From Bacillota bacterium (lineage in GTDB: Bacteria; Bacillota; Clostridia; Christensenellales; SZUA-584), in contig JAEZIZ010000127.1 in the NCBI GenBank assembly GCA_023415915.1, positions 1 to 11,730 on the forward strand: 11,730 nt of DNA, given 5' to 3'. The notes beneath the pieces are model-generated. The model made no database searches. It saw only the letters and a program-made list of their open reading frames with translations, and had not been told where the DNA came from. The translations under genes and the position numbers were made by a program. Positions 1 to 7,271 of the stretch are shown here, piece by piece; position 1 is the first letter of the stretch, and each line of letters begins with the position of its first letter.

Positions 1-234
1 CCTTGATGAATACTGTTATCGGTTTAACCGCAGATACCTGGGTGGAGATATTTTCGTCAGATTACTTCTTGCAGTAACACGTTCTTCAACGTTGAGGTTT
101 GCTGACTTAACTTTATAGCCTGAAAAATTAATATACGCTTCTTTATGCGCTGCGATAACAATGCTGCTTTGCGGTATATACCTAATAATATTATTATTTC
201 CAATAATAATCAATATCGGAGAGGCTCGGCCGTG
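1..234. other. Left-edge intergenic stretch, AT-rich, no convincing gene
   Basis: This stretch lies downstream of the gtrA stop codon and runs to the window edge. The only open frame of note is on the minus strand, 213 down to 16 (65 codons). It would need a TTG start, no ribosome binding site precedes it, and its translation resembles no family I recognise. An AT-rich self-complementary run around 181-195 (TAATAATATTATTA) lies inside it. I see no promoter, terminator or RNA gene that I can support, so I leave the stretch unassigned. Confidence 0.4.
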
Positions 235-243
235 TTAAGCCTC
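221..243 (-). terminator. Weak hairpin at the end of gtrA
   Basis: GAGGCT (221-226) and AGCCTC (238-243) are perfectly complementary with an 11-nt loop, and the gtrA stop codon (235-237) sits in the loop. The RNA that follows on the minus strand is AU-rich but has no clean U-tract, so this is at best a weak terminator or a 3'-end-stabilising hairpin of the glycosylation operon. Confidence 0.25.
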
Positions 244-714
244 CGGCGTTTTTCCAGGCGCGGTATCGTCGTGTTCCCTGAACACAAGCAGCTTGCTTCC
301 CGCAAAGTTGATGACGAACGAGAATACCGTTGCGGCTATCTTGGAAAGCGTGGGATTAAGCGAATAAAGGTCCACAAGCACATACATGGCGAGCGTGTTT
401 ACGCCCAATGATATGAGGTTCACAAATATGAACTTTAAAAACGCCTCGGACAAAAAATGTATCCTTGTACCGCTCTTAAGCGTATATACGGCAAAGAACT
501 TAAGCTTCAGCTTAAAAGTCCAGTACCTGTTCAATATATAGCTGTTAACAACGCCGCACGAATACGAAACGATATTCGACGGTACTACGTGAAGCCCTAT
601 TACGCTGTGCAGCAGCGTGAGTACACCTAAGTCCACAAGGAAATTGACAACCCCTACTGCCATGAACTTTATGAAATGGAATATGCTCTTTTTATACTTC
701 TGGTACAGGTGCAT
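235..714 (-). CDS. GtrA-like small membrane protein (putative polyprenyl-phosphate sugar flippase)
   Basis: This is a 159-residue membrane protein of the GtrA family (PF04138). Members are four-helix proteins thought to move polyprenyl-phosphate-linked sugars across the membrane for use by GT-C glycosyltransferases. Hydrophobic segments are at about residues 13-38, 44-62, 92-117 and 122-145. Typical family signatures follow helix 2 (NSYILNRYWTF, 57-67) and helix 4 (NFAGSKLLVFRE, 136-147). The length is usual for the family. The start is an ATG with AGAGGA five bases upstream. That ribosome binding site overlaps the stop codon of the PMT gene, and the gap is only 9 bp, so translational coupling is likely. 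Being last in a run after a GT-C transferase and a PMT, it plausibly supplies their lipid-linked sugar donor. The family call is firm; the substrate is inference. Confidence 0.88.
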   Translation of the reverse strand: MHLYQKYKKSIFHFIKFMAVGVVNFLVDLGVLTLLHSVIGLHVVPSNIVSYSCGVVNSYILNRYWTFKLKLKFFAVYTLKSGTRIHFLSEAFLKFIFVNLISLGVNTLAMYVLVDLYSLNPTLSKIAATVFSFVINFAGSKLLVFREHDDTAPGKTPEA

Positions 715-723
715 TTTTTCCTC

Positions 724-2883
724 TTAATAGAACGGCCACGACGGCAGCCAGCGTATAACGTTTGCGTAGCTGCGCGGTATAACGACGCCCGTAGTAACCG
801 GGTAGAACAACACGAACAGCAGCAAACAGACGCCCAAATATATGAACACCGCCCTCTTGCCGTATTTTGTGCGCTCTATAAGGTATTTTGCGAGCACTCC
901 CATAAGCAGTATCAGGAACGCTATCGTCTCAAAATAGTGGTATATAAACGTCTCCCTCGATATCAGCATCCACGGCACATACTCCGACGCCGCGGCTATA
1001 GCTAAAAAGAACGTGCGCTTGCCGAGCTTTCCCTTGCGCAGGCGTATTACAACGAGCGCTATTACGGCGCCCAGCGCCCCCCACCATACCGCCGGGTTGC
1101 CCATAGTGGACAACGAAGACATGTATTCGTCGGGGTAGCCCTCGCCCTGGAAGAAAAACACGGGTCGAACATTGAGCGGCCATAAATACCACTGCGATGA
1201 AAACGGATGCGGCCTGTCCGTCTTAAGGTCGGAGTGGTAATTGAACATATACTCCTGATTGCCGAGTATACCTTTAAAATCGTACGGCCTGTCGTCAGTA
1301 TACAGCACGAACGATTCGTACCATATAAAAGCGCACACGGCTGCTATCACCAGCACGCACGCGACTGCTGCCATCAGCACTTTTTTACTGCTCGCGGGCT
1401 TTGCGGCAGGCTCGTCGGGCTGCGCCGGAGCAATACCCTTAGCGGCGCGCATGTCTTTTATCTTCAGCGCGAACAGCACGGCTATCAGCGCCGCCGCAAA
1501 CACGAAGAAGAATGCACGTACGGCGTATCCCATAGTGTCAGTCGCCTTAGCCATATAAGGAGCGTACGCCATCAGGTATATTACTGCCGGCACGATTATG
1601 AAAAACACTACGCACCATAGAAGGGTTATAAGCGTGCGCTTCCTGAACTTTTCGCTTATATCCTCAAAATACGCGCGTTTAGCCGGCTCCATAGTTTCGG
1701 CCTGTTCCGCGTCGGAAAGCGCCAAATTAGCGTACGAATACTCGCGTCCGCGCTTTGCCATCTGTATGAAGAACAATATCGCCAACCCGAGCCCCGCGTA
1801 TATGCACAGCCATTTCGTAGCCGCGCCGAGTCCGAACGAAACTCCGCACAGCGCCAACGGCAGCAGCGTACGGTAAAGCGGCTCGCGGTTGTAATTAGTT
1901 TCGGTGTAGCGGTACATGAAGTAGTACATAAGCATTACGAACAGCAGGCTGTAGCTGTCTATAGTAGCTATCCTCGTCTGTGAGAAATGCATGAAATCGA
2001 CGGCAAGCAGGAACGTAGGTATAAACGCAAAAAGCGGGCGCTTAAACAGCCGCTTTGCGAATATGTACATAAGCGGCAGCAACGCCACTCCCACGAGCGT
2101 GCCCATAAATCTCCACCCGAACGGGTTCATGCCGAATATCTGTATGCCTATGCTGAGTATCGTCTTGCCGAGCGGCGGATGCGTTATTTCATACGGCGGA
2201 ACGTGGTTAATATTCTCAAACGCAGTCCTTGCGTGATATACCTCGTCGAAGTACATTTCGGTCATGTAATATGTCTGCTGCGGCACGTGCTTTTGCTCGT
2301 CGAACATATACTGTGCTGGGTTGTCGCCGCCCGGGTTTGTACTGGATATTGAAGCTATCGCTACCGGAAGGCCGTCCTCTCCGCAGAACCCCATTTCGAG
2401 CATTCTAAGCCCGGTCTTCTCAACTTTAATTTTAACGTATTTCGCGGTGAACGGCTCCGGCTTTTTGAACTGCCACTCGTACATGCCAATAGCGTCGTGG
2501 TCTACCGACATGGGGGCTATCGTCTTTATAGCTTTGCCGTTTTCGTCTTTTTCATCGGTGTCCTGCTCCATCAGCACAGGGGCGTACACCGCGCCGTCTT
2601 CCGAATAAGAAAATGAAAACTTGCTTTCCCCAAGAGACGCGAAATACTTTATATAGCTTATGTCTTCGGGTTTTTTAAACTCGACCGTAACCTCTTCGCC
2701 CTTATTTTCCATAGCAAAGTACGTTTCGGGTATGTCAAGCGAACCAAGGTTGGTAAATGCGACGGCAGCGTACACCAGCGTTACCGCAAGCATAATGAGC
2801 CAGTCGCGCAATGTCATCTTCGCGCGCTCTTCTTTGAAAAACAGCCGCCTTTTTGCGTTCTTCTGCCAATTCTTCTCTTGCAT
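724..2883 (-). CDS. Dolichyl/polyprenyl-phosphate-mannose--protein mannosyltransferase (PMT) with extra extracellular domain
   Basis: This 719-residue GT39/PMT-type enzyme is expected to transfer mannose from a polyprenyl phosphate to Ser/Thr of exported proteins outside the membrane. Order of parts: basic N-terminus; TM1 at about 27-45; a soluble beta-rich segment at about 50-180 resembling a discoidin/F5-8C-type sandwich; then the PMT signature loop with FDE at 212-214 (the acidic pair) and HPPLGK at 235-240; multiple TM helices; the C-terminal PMT motif RPHPFSSQWYLWPL (557-570); and SRETFIYHYF (642-651). Two features stand out: a 445-530 insertion carrying two predicted TM helices (about 453-472 and 503-521) between YAPYM and YMFNYH, and a charged loop at 376-415. 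No good ribosome binding site precedes the ATG. Met23 is a possible alternative start, though it also lacks a strong site. It is 58 bp downstream of the GT-C gene and 9 bp before gtrA, consistent with one glycosylation operon. Confidence 0.9.
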   Translation of the reverse strand: MQEKNWQKNAKRRLFFKEERAKMTLRDWLIMLAVTLVYAAVAFTNLGSLDIPETYFAMENKGEEVTVEFKKPEDISYIKYFASLGESKFSFSYSEDGAVYAPVLMEQDTDEKDENGKAIKTIAPMSVDHDAIGMYEWQFKKPEPFTAKYVKIKVEKTGLRMLEMGFCGEDGLPVAIASISSTNPGGDNPAQYMFDEQKHVPQQTYYMTEMYFDEVYHARTAFENINHVPPYEITHPPLGKTILSIGIQIFGMNPFGWRFMGTLVGVALLPLMYIFAKRLFKRPLFAFIPTFLLAVDFMHFSQTRIATIDSYSLLFVMLMYYFMYRYTETNYNREPLYRTLLPLALCGVSFGLGAATKWLCIYAGLGLAILFFIQMAKRGREYSYANLALSDAEQAETMEPAKRAYFEDISEKFRKRTLITLLWCVVFFIIVPAVIYLMAYAPYMAKATDTMGYAVRAFFFVFAAALIAVLFALKIKDMRAAKGIAPAQPDEPAAKPASSKKVLMAAVACVLVIAAVCAFIWYESFVLYTDDRPYDFKGILGNQEYMFNYHSDLKTDRPHPFSSQWYLWPLNVRPVFFFQGEGYPDEYMSSLSTMGNPAVWWGALGAVIALVVIRLRKGKLGKRTFFLAIAAASEYVPWMLISRETFIYHYFETIAFLILLMGVLAKYLIERTKYGKRAVFIYLGVCLLLFVLFYPVTTGVVIPRSYANVIRWLPSWPFY

Positions 2884-2941
2884 CTTTAACTGTCAACTTT
2901 CTTTACGCCCGAAAAAACCGCTAAGCTTTTTTGGGGTATCG

Positions 2942-4372
2942 TTATCCGAGCAGCGCGGGGCTTTTAATAAGCACCTTGCCGCTCGAGAGCTTTCTTATTG
3001 TTACAACCGCGTACGCGAGGTAAAGCGCTAAATTAACCGCCGAGAAAATGAGCAGCGGCGCTTCGGGCGCAGCCGTAGTATCGGCGTAAAGCGTAACAAG
3101 CTGGTTTATCAGCGCCGATACCGAGTACGCGCCCGCGAACACAAGCGTCGTAGTGTCGCGGGAATACACATACGCAAACACGAGCAGCACGCACGCGGGG
3201 GCTATATAACGCTCGTGCACCATATGCATCAGCATAAAAACCGATATTACAAGGAACGCGGCAAGGTCGAAATACGGCCTTGTGTCTCTCGTCCTCCATT
3301 GCAGGAACACAATGGCCGCGCATATAACGGCGAGGAATATCATGCCCCACGTCTTGTAATCAAACACCAGAAACGTTTCGGTTACCTCGGCCCAGTTGCC
3401 GCCCGAGAGCGCAAACAGGTTAAAAGCGTTCAGCGTCGCGTACGGATACGAGCCGACGGTGCTCGCGTACTTGTCTATTATCCAGAACGTCGGCTGGTTT
3501 CCCTGAAAAGGCAGCGAGCCTAAGAACATGACGGCGGCGATTATTGCAAGGCCTCCGAATATGCCCGCGACGGCTTTGCCAAGCCCGCCCTTTTTAAATA
3601 ACGCGTAAAAATAAGCAAGCCCCACGACGGGCAGAAACATCAAAGCCTGCGGCTTTATAAGCAGCGATACCGCAAAGAAGAACGCGCCCGCTAAATACCG
3701 TTCCTTTTTAAGATGATACAGCGTTAAAACGACGAACAGCGTAAACGCAGCGTCCATCTGCCCCCATACGGAGCTGTTGAAGAACATGGCGGGGTTAAAA
3801 AGCAGCAGCATCGAGCAAAGCAGCGCGAACTTCTTTCCCGCCTCATGGGAGGCTATTCTGTACACAAACGCCGCCAATATCACTTCCGATATTATCGCGG
3901 GCAGCTTGAGAAGTACGGTAAACGCAGCGGAAGAATCGCTTATGCCGAATATGCTGCGAATGAATCCCACCACCCAGAGCACGTACATGTATCCCGGCGG
4001 ATAATCCGCAAATTCTAGAGACGAGTAAAACCCGGATGGACCATGCTCGTATACCGCGAGCGACCACGCCCGAAAGCATCCCATATCAATTGCGTAACCG
4101 GGATATACCGCGGCTATGAATACGCGCAGCGCGACTGCTGCAGCCGCGGCTATCAGAAACAGCGGCCAGAAGTTCTCGCCGGTTTCTTTCTTGCGCATAG
4201 CGAGCAGTACGCACACTGCTATAAACAACGCTGTGACTATTACCGTAATCACCGTGGCGGCGGACGTCTGGGAAGGGGTCGCCAGCGAAGGCCTGTTATC
4301 GGCCAGGGCGGTACCGCCGAATGTCAATATGATCAACGCTGCTGCCAGCAGACATAAAAACCTGCGAATCAT
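2942..4372 (-). CDS. GT-C family multi-pass membrane glycosyltransferase (GT39/GT87-like mannosyltransferase)
   Basis: This is a 476-residue polytopic protein of the GT-C superfamily, which uses polyprenyl-phosphate sugars in the membrane. The likely catalytic Asp lies in the first large outer loop (AIDMGCFRAW, around 94-103). Further family hallmarks are DYPPGYMYVLW (123-133), NSSVWGQMDA (199-208), LLIKPQAL (237-244) and, late in the protein, MVHERYIAPA. About ten or more hydrophobic helices follow. I chose the ATG at 4372 (MIRRF) over a TTG one codon upstream, because GGAG lies 9 bases before it. The N-terminus reads like a Sec signal peptide ending in ALA followed by a Thr/Ser-rich stretch, so the first helix may be cleaved. 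It begins 14 bp after yraN and is followed by the PMT and gtrA. Donor and acceptor cannot be read from sequence. It could equally be called a DUF2029/PMT-like protein. Confidence 0.8.
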   Translation of the reverse strand: MIRRFLCLLAAALIILTFGGTALADNRPSLATPSQTSAATVITVIVTALFIAVCVLLAMRKKETGENFWPLFLIAAAAAVALRVFIAAVYPGYAIDMGCFRAWSLAVYEHGPSGFYSSLEFADYPPGYMYVLWVVGFIRSIFGISDSSAAFTVLLKLPAIISEVILAAFVYRIASHEAGKKFALLCSMLLLFNPAMFFNSSVWGQMDAAFTLFVVLTLYHLKKERYLAGAFFFAVSLLIKPQALMFLPVVGLAYFYALFKKGGLGKAVAGIFGGLAIIAAVMFLGSLPFQGNQPTFWIIDKYASTVGSYPYATLNAFNLFALSGGNWAEVTETFLVFDYKTWGMIFLAVICAAIVFLQWRTRDTRPYFDLAAFLVISVFMLMHMVHERYIAPACVLLVFAYVYSRDTTTLVFAGAYSVSALINQLVTLYADTTAAPEAPLLIFSAVNLALYLAYAVVTIRKLSSGKVLIKSPALLG

Positions 4373-4386
4373 CAAAACCAGCTCCG

Positions 4387-4746
4387 CTAAATCCAGGGCT
4401 CAATAAACTCAAACGCATTCTTAATATGGTTTATTCTGCCGTTATTGACCTCTATTATATCAAATCTGTATTTTTCATCAACGTTTTTATTGGCTGACGC
4501 GTAGTCGAGGGCCGCTTTGCATATGCGCGCTATCTTGCGCCTGCCCACAGCCTCGGCGGGCGTACCGTAACGGCTCTGGCTTCTCGTCTTGACCTCGCAG
4601 AACACGGTGCTGCCGTCATCGTCGAATATTATGTCGACCTCTCCGCCGCGCACGTAGTAGTTGCGCGCAAGTATCGTATGGCCGCGCCGCTCGAGGTACT
4701 CGGCGGCCTGCGCCTCCCCCGCATTCCCTTTAACCCTGTTGTTCAT
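4387..4746 (-). CDS. yraN: YraN family (UPF0102) PD-(D/E)XK nuclease-fold protein
   Basis: This 119-residue protein matches the YraN/UPF0102 family in length and motifs. The N-terminal helix has GNAGEAQAAEYLERRGH (residues 8-24). A nuclease-like core follows, GGEVDII (34-40) with Asp38 and FCEVKTR (49-55) with Glu51 and Lys53, giving the D...E-x-K arrangement of PD-(D/E)XK enzymes. The biochemical function of the family is not settled; a role in DNA processing is commonly suspected. The ATG start has AAGGA six bases upstream. The gene overlaps the end of rnhB by 17 bp, and rnhB-yraN adjacency is frequent in bacteria, which supports the call. Confidence 0.93.
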   Translation of the reverse strand: MNNRVKGNAGEAQAAEYLERRGHTILARNYYVRGGEVDIIFDDDGSTVFCEVKTRSQSRYGTPAEAVGRRKIARICKAALDYASANKNVDEKYRFDIIEVNNGRINHIKNAFEFIEPWI

Positions 4747-5368
4747 ACAGTTTCCTTAAGAACGAAGCTCTGTGTATCTCGCACGCGCCGTATCTTACGA
4801 TGCATTCAAAGTGCTCTTTCGTAGCGTACCCCTTGTGCCTGTCAAACCCGTACTGCGGGTAAAGCACGGCGTAATCGCGCATTACTGCGTCCCTCGTTTC
4901 CTTCGCTATTATCGAAGCCGCGGCTATGCTGTAGCACATACGGTCTCCGCCGGTTATCTCCTCGTACGGCAGACTTACGTCTATTCCGCCTATCCTGTCG
5001 CAGAACACGTAATCAGGCGTAACGCGCAGCGAGCTTATCGCCTCGGCAAACGCCTTTTTAGCCGCGTTCAGTATGTTTATCCTGTCTATCGTGCCGCTGT
5101 CGCAAACGCCCACCGCGAAGCAGACTGCCTGCGCGGTGATGAGCGTATAAAGCTCTCCCCTCTTCTTTTCGGAGAGCTTCTTTGAATCGTTTACTCCGGG
5201 TATTAGCAGCCCCGGCGGCATTATTACCGCCGCGGCGACGCACGGCCCCGCAAGCGGCCCGCGCCCGGCTTCGTCCACGCCCGCGACGAGCAGCCCTTTA
5301 TCCCAGTAGGGCTTTTCATACCGGCTTAATTCTTCAAGCCTTTGCGCTTCTTTTGCTTCGTCAATCAT
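4730..5368 (-). CDS. rnhB: Ribonuclease HII
   Basis: This 212-residue enzyme cleaves the RNA strand of RNA:DNA hybrids and initiates removal of ribonucleotides misincorporated in DNA (cytoplasmic, metal dependent). The signature VAGVDEAGRGPLAGP (residues 28-42) contains Asp32 and Glu33. Asp124 lies in YVFCDRIGG, and Asp142 in GGDRMCYSIAAASIIAKETRD. The spacings from Asp32 (92 and 110 residues) equal those between D16, D108 and D126 of the E. coli enzyme, so the D-E-D-D active site is complete. NDSKKLSEKKR (60-70) and YPQYGFDRHKGY (170-181) are also typical. The ATG start overlaps the rbgA stop as ATGA with no strong ribosome binding site, implying translational coupling. The end overlaps yraN by 17 bp. 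Confidence 0.97.
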   Translation of the reverse strand: MIDEAKEAQRLEELSRYEKPYWDKGLLVAGVDEAGRGPLAGPCVAAAVIMPPGLLIPGVNDSKKLSEKKRGELYTLITAQAVCFAVGVCDSGTIDRINILNAAKKAFAEAISSLRVTPDYVFCDRIGGIDVSLPYEEITGGDRMCYSIAAASIIAKETRDAVMRDYAVLYPQYGFDRHKGYATKEHFECIVRYGACEIHRASFLRKLYEQQG

Positions 5369-6198
5369 AGCGGGGGGCTCTCGAGCGTTATCCTCCCGAG
5401 CTTTCCTCCTTTGAATTCGTCGAGCAGCGTTTTAGCGCCTCTCTCGATATCAATTTCGCCTTCCTTGAGCAAAAATCCTCTTTTTCTGCATATGCTTTCC
5501 AGTACGGCTCGAGGTTCGCCCTCCTCCGCGCCGTATCTTGCGCTAACGGCGCCCGGTGCGGCGGTTTTCAAAAGCTCTATAAGCTTTAGCGACAGCGCTA
5601 CCGTGTCCGTTATCTCCTGCTTTAAGCAGCCCGTTACCGCTATATTGACGGCGGCCGCTTCCGATTCTATCTTGGGCCATAACAGGCCGGGAGAATCGAG
5701 CAGCTCTATACTGTCCGACAGCCTGAGCCACTGAAGGCCTTTCGTAACGCCCGCCTTGTCGCCCGCCTTTGCGGAGCTGCGGCCAATGAGGCGGTTGATT
5801 ACGGCGGATTTGCCCGAGTTGGGTATGCCGCACACCAGCACGCGCACAGTTTTGCGCATGCCCCTCTCGGCGTAGCGTTTTACAACGGGCTCGGCGGCTT
5901 TATTTATCGCTTTGATGAGAACGTCCTTTTTTGAGCTTATCGCGGAAAAAGGCAGTGCAATATAATCCTTAGCGTAATACTTTACCCACTCAGAAGTCTT
6001 CCATTCGTTCGCGAGGTCTGCCTTGTTGAGCAGCACTATGCGCTCCTTGCCCGCAAGCATGCTTAATAGGTCGGGGTTAAAAGTGCTCAGCGGAGCGCGC
6101 GCGTCCAATACAATAACCGCTACGTTTATGAGCTTAAGTTTTTCACCGAGCTGCCTCTTTGCTTTGGCCATATGCCCGGGGTACCACTGTATGTCCAC
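5365..6198 (-). CDS. rbgA: Ribosome biogenesis GTPase RbgA/YlqF
   Basis: This is a circularly permuted GTPase that acts late in assembly of the 50S subunit. Numbered from the chosen GTG (277 residues), the motifs run in permuted order: G4 LLNKAD (56-61), G5 SAIS (85-88), G1 GIPNSGKS (124-131), G2 Thr in AGVTKG, and G3 DSPGLLWPK (168-176). The N-terminus reads MDIQWYPGHMAKAK, placing the conserved catalytic His at position 9 exactly as in B. subtilis RbgA. Two GTG codons lie six bases apart, at 6204 and 6198. The downstream one has GAGG with a five-base spacer (GAGGTGAAA-GTG), while the upstream one has no ribosome binding site, so I use 6198; a start at 6204 would add two residues. It is first in the minus-strand operon, and its stop overlaps the rnhB start. 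Confidence 0.95.
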   Translation of the reverse strand: MDIQWYPGHMAKAKRQLGEKLKLINVAVIVLDARAPLSTFNPDLLSMLAGKERIVLLNKADLANEWKTSEWVKYYAKDYIALPFSAISSKKDVLIKAINKAAEPVVKRYAERGMRKTVRVLVCGIPNSGKSAVINRLIGRSSAKAGDKAGVTKGLQWLRLSDSIELLDSPGLLWPKIESEAAAVNIAVTGCLKQEITDTVALSLKLIELLKTAAPGAVSARYGAEEGEPRAVLESICRKRGFLLKEGEIDIERGAKTLLDEFKGGKLGRITLESPPL

Positions 6199-6254
6199 TT
6201 TCACCTCAAAGTTATTTACGGGCGGGGATAAAACCCCTCCTCTGCTATTTGCCT

Positions 6255-6284
6255 ATTATATCATACCGCCCCGAAAAGTCTCAC
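6255..6284 (-). promoter_or_regulatory. Extended -10 promoter of the rbgA operon
   Basis: On the minus strand a perfect TATAAT (6255-6260) is preceded by TGA (6261-6263), giving an extended -10 (TGnTATAAT). GTGAGA at 6279-6284 matches the -35 consensus at four of six bases with an 18-bp spacer. Transcription would start near 6248, giving a leader of about 50 nt. The leader includes a small GGGG-TTTTAT-CCCC hairpin ahead of the GTG start. Confidence 0.65.
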
Positions 6285-6449
6285 TACTTTTTAAGGATAC
6301 AATTGCCCCCCATAATAATAACGGAAAGGAAGCCGGTTTTGTTCCCGCCGCGTAAAATATTCTATTATCCCGCCGTGGTTTATGAGTTGGAAAACGGCCG
6401 TATGTGTTATTTTATCTATGCATATGGTTATCACCAGCAAGGAGCGGTT

Positions 6450-7202
6450 ATGAACGAGCGGCAGCAGACATATAGCACGTCGCAGGTCGCGCGTATAGTG
6501 GGAGTGCACCCCAACACTGTCCGTTTGTATGAGCAGTGGGGTTTTCTGCCTCCCGTTACCCGCCAAAGCAACGGCTACAGGGTATTCAACGACAGTCACA
6601 TAGCACACATGCGGCTTGCCAGAGCCGCGTTTCGCTGCGACTTCGTAGAGGGCGGCATACGCAAGCGCGCGGCGGCGCTCGTCAGGACTGCGGCAGGCGG
6701 CGACCTTAAGCAGGCGCTTTGTATGGCGTGCGGATTTCTTGAGCATATACGCAACGAGAGGAATAAGGCTGAGGAAGCGCTCGCACTCGCTCAAAAGTGG
6801 GCAAACGGCGAATCCGCGGGCAGTAGCGCCACATATTATAAGCGCGGCGACGTGGCGAAGCTGCTTAACGTTACGGCCGACGTGCTGCGCGACTGGGAAA
6901 GAAACGGGCTTATAGACATACCCCGGGCCGGTAACGGCTACCGTATGTACGGCCCTGCTGAAATAAACAGGCTGAAAATTATCCGCACGCTCCGGAACGC
7001 GAACTACAGCATGATGGCTCTTGTGCGTATGTTCTCGCATATCGACAGGGGCAGCTGCGAAGACATAAGATACGTTATGGATACGCCTCCGCCCGAAGAG
7101 GACATCGTATGCGCCACCGACAGATGGATTTCCACGCTGATACAGTCGGAAGCGGACGCGCACGACGTCATATCGCAGCTTGAGAAAATGAACGAAAGTT
7201 AA
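6450..7202 (+). CDS. MerR-family regulator with two DNA-binding domains
   Basis: This 250-residue protein contains two separate MerR-type winged-helix domains. The first (about residues 8-62) carries TSQVARIVGVHPNTVRLYEQW and wing residues NGYRVF. The second (about 129-195) carries KRGDVAKLLNVTADVLRDWE and NGYRMYGPAEINRL. They are joined by a roughly 65-residue alpha-helical linker that includes a CMAC Cys pair (91, 94). Usual MerR proteins have one such domain plus an effector region; here no recognisable ligand domain follows the second, only about 55 C-terminal residues with a short helix. The start is the ATG at 6450 with AAGGAG five bases upstream; the open frame runs further upstream but without support. 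The gene precedes a MATE exporter on the same strand with 69 bp between, so it is probably that gene's regulator (inference). A convincing promoter for the regulator itself was not found in 6285-6449. Confidence 0.9.
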   Translation: MNERQQTYSTSQVARIVGVHPNTVRLYEQWGFLPPVTRQSNGYRVFNDSHIAHMRLARAAFRCDFVEGGIRKRAAALVRTAAGGDLKQALCMACGFLEHIRNERNKAEEALALAQKWANGESAGSSATYYKRGDVAKLLNVTADVLRDWERNGLIDIPRAGNGYRMYGPAEINRLKIIRTLRNANYSMMALVRMFSHIDRGSCEDIRYVMDTPPPEEDIVCATDRWISTLIQSEADAHDVISQLEKMNES

Positions 7203-7212
7203 ACCCTCCACT

Positions 7213-7243
7213 ATGCCACCAGTGTTAACAAAGCCCGTATAAT
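7213..7243 (+). promoter_or_regulatory. Putative MerR-controlled promoter of the MATE gene with operator palindrome
   Basis: A perfect TATAAT is at 7238-7243. The best -35 is ATGCCA (7213-7218), four of six consensus bases, with a 19-bp spacer, longer than the usual 17. Inside the spacer, nearly centred, is the perfect 8-bp palindrome TGTTAACA (7223-7230). An over-long spacer with a dyad within it is the known layout of promoters activated by MerR-family proteins. Transcription would begin near 7250, which excludes an upstream ATG at 7242 as the MATE start. The sequence elements are directly visible; regulation by the adjacent regulator is inference. Confidence 0.5.
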
Positions 7244-7271
7244 GCTTCCAGAATTTATTTTGGAGGTATAT

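Noticed and set aside
16..213. Minus-strand 65-codon ORF downstream of gtrA
   Set aside because: It needs a TTG start, lacks a ribosome binding site, and its composition and sequence resemble no protein family; it is probably chance in AT-rich DNA.
6394..6401. ACGGCCGT palindrome upstream of the MerR gene as an operator
   Set aside because: It differs from TGTTAACA at the MATE promoter, and no convincing -35/-10 pair surrounds it (spacers of 15 or 20 bp with poor hexamers).
6159..6449. Upstream extension of the MerR regulator
   Set aside because: It would overlap rbgA and its promoter; the MerR domain starts just after the ATG at 6450, which has a good AAGGAG.
6291..7211. Long minus-strand open frame opposite the MerR gene
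   Set aside because: The plus strand encodes two clear MerR domains; the opposite frame has no recognisable domain and is a by-product of codon bias.
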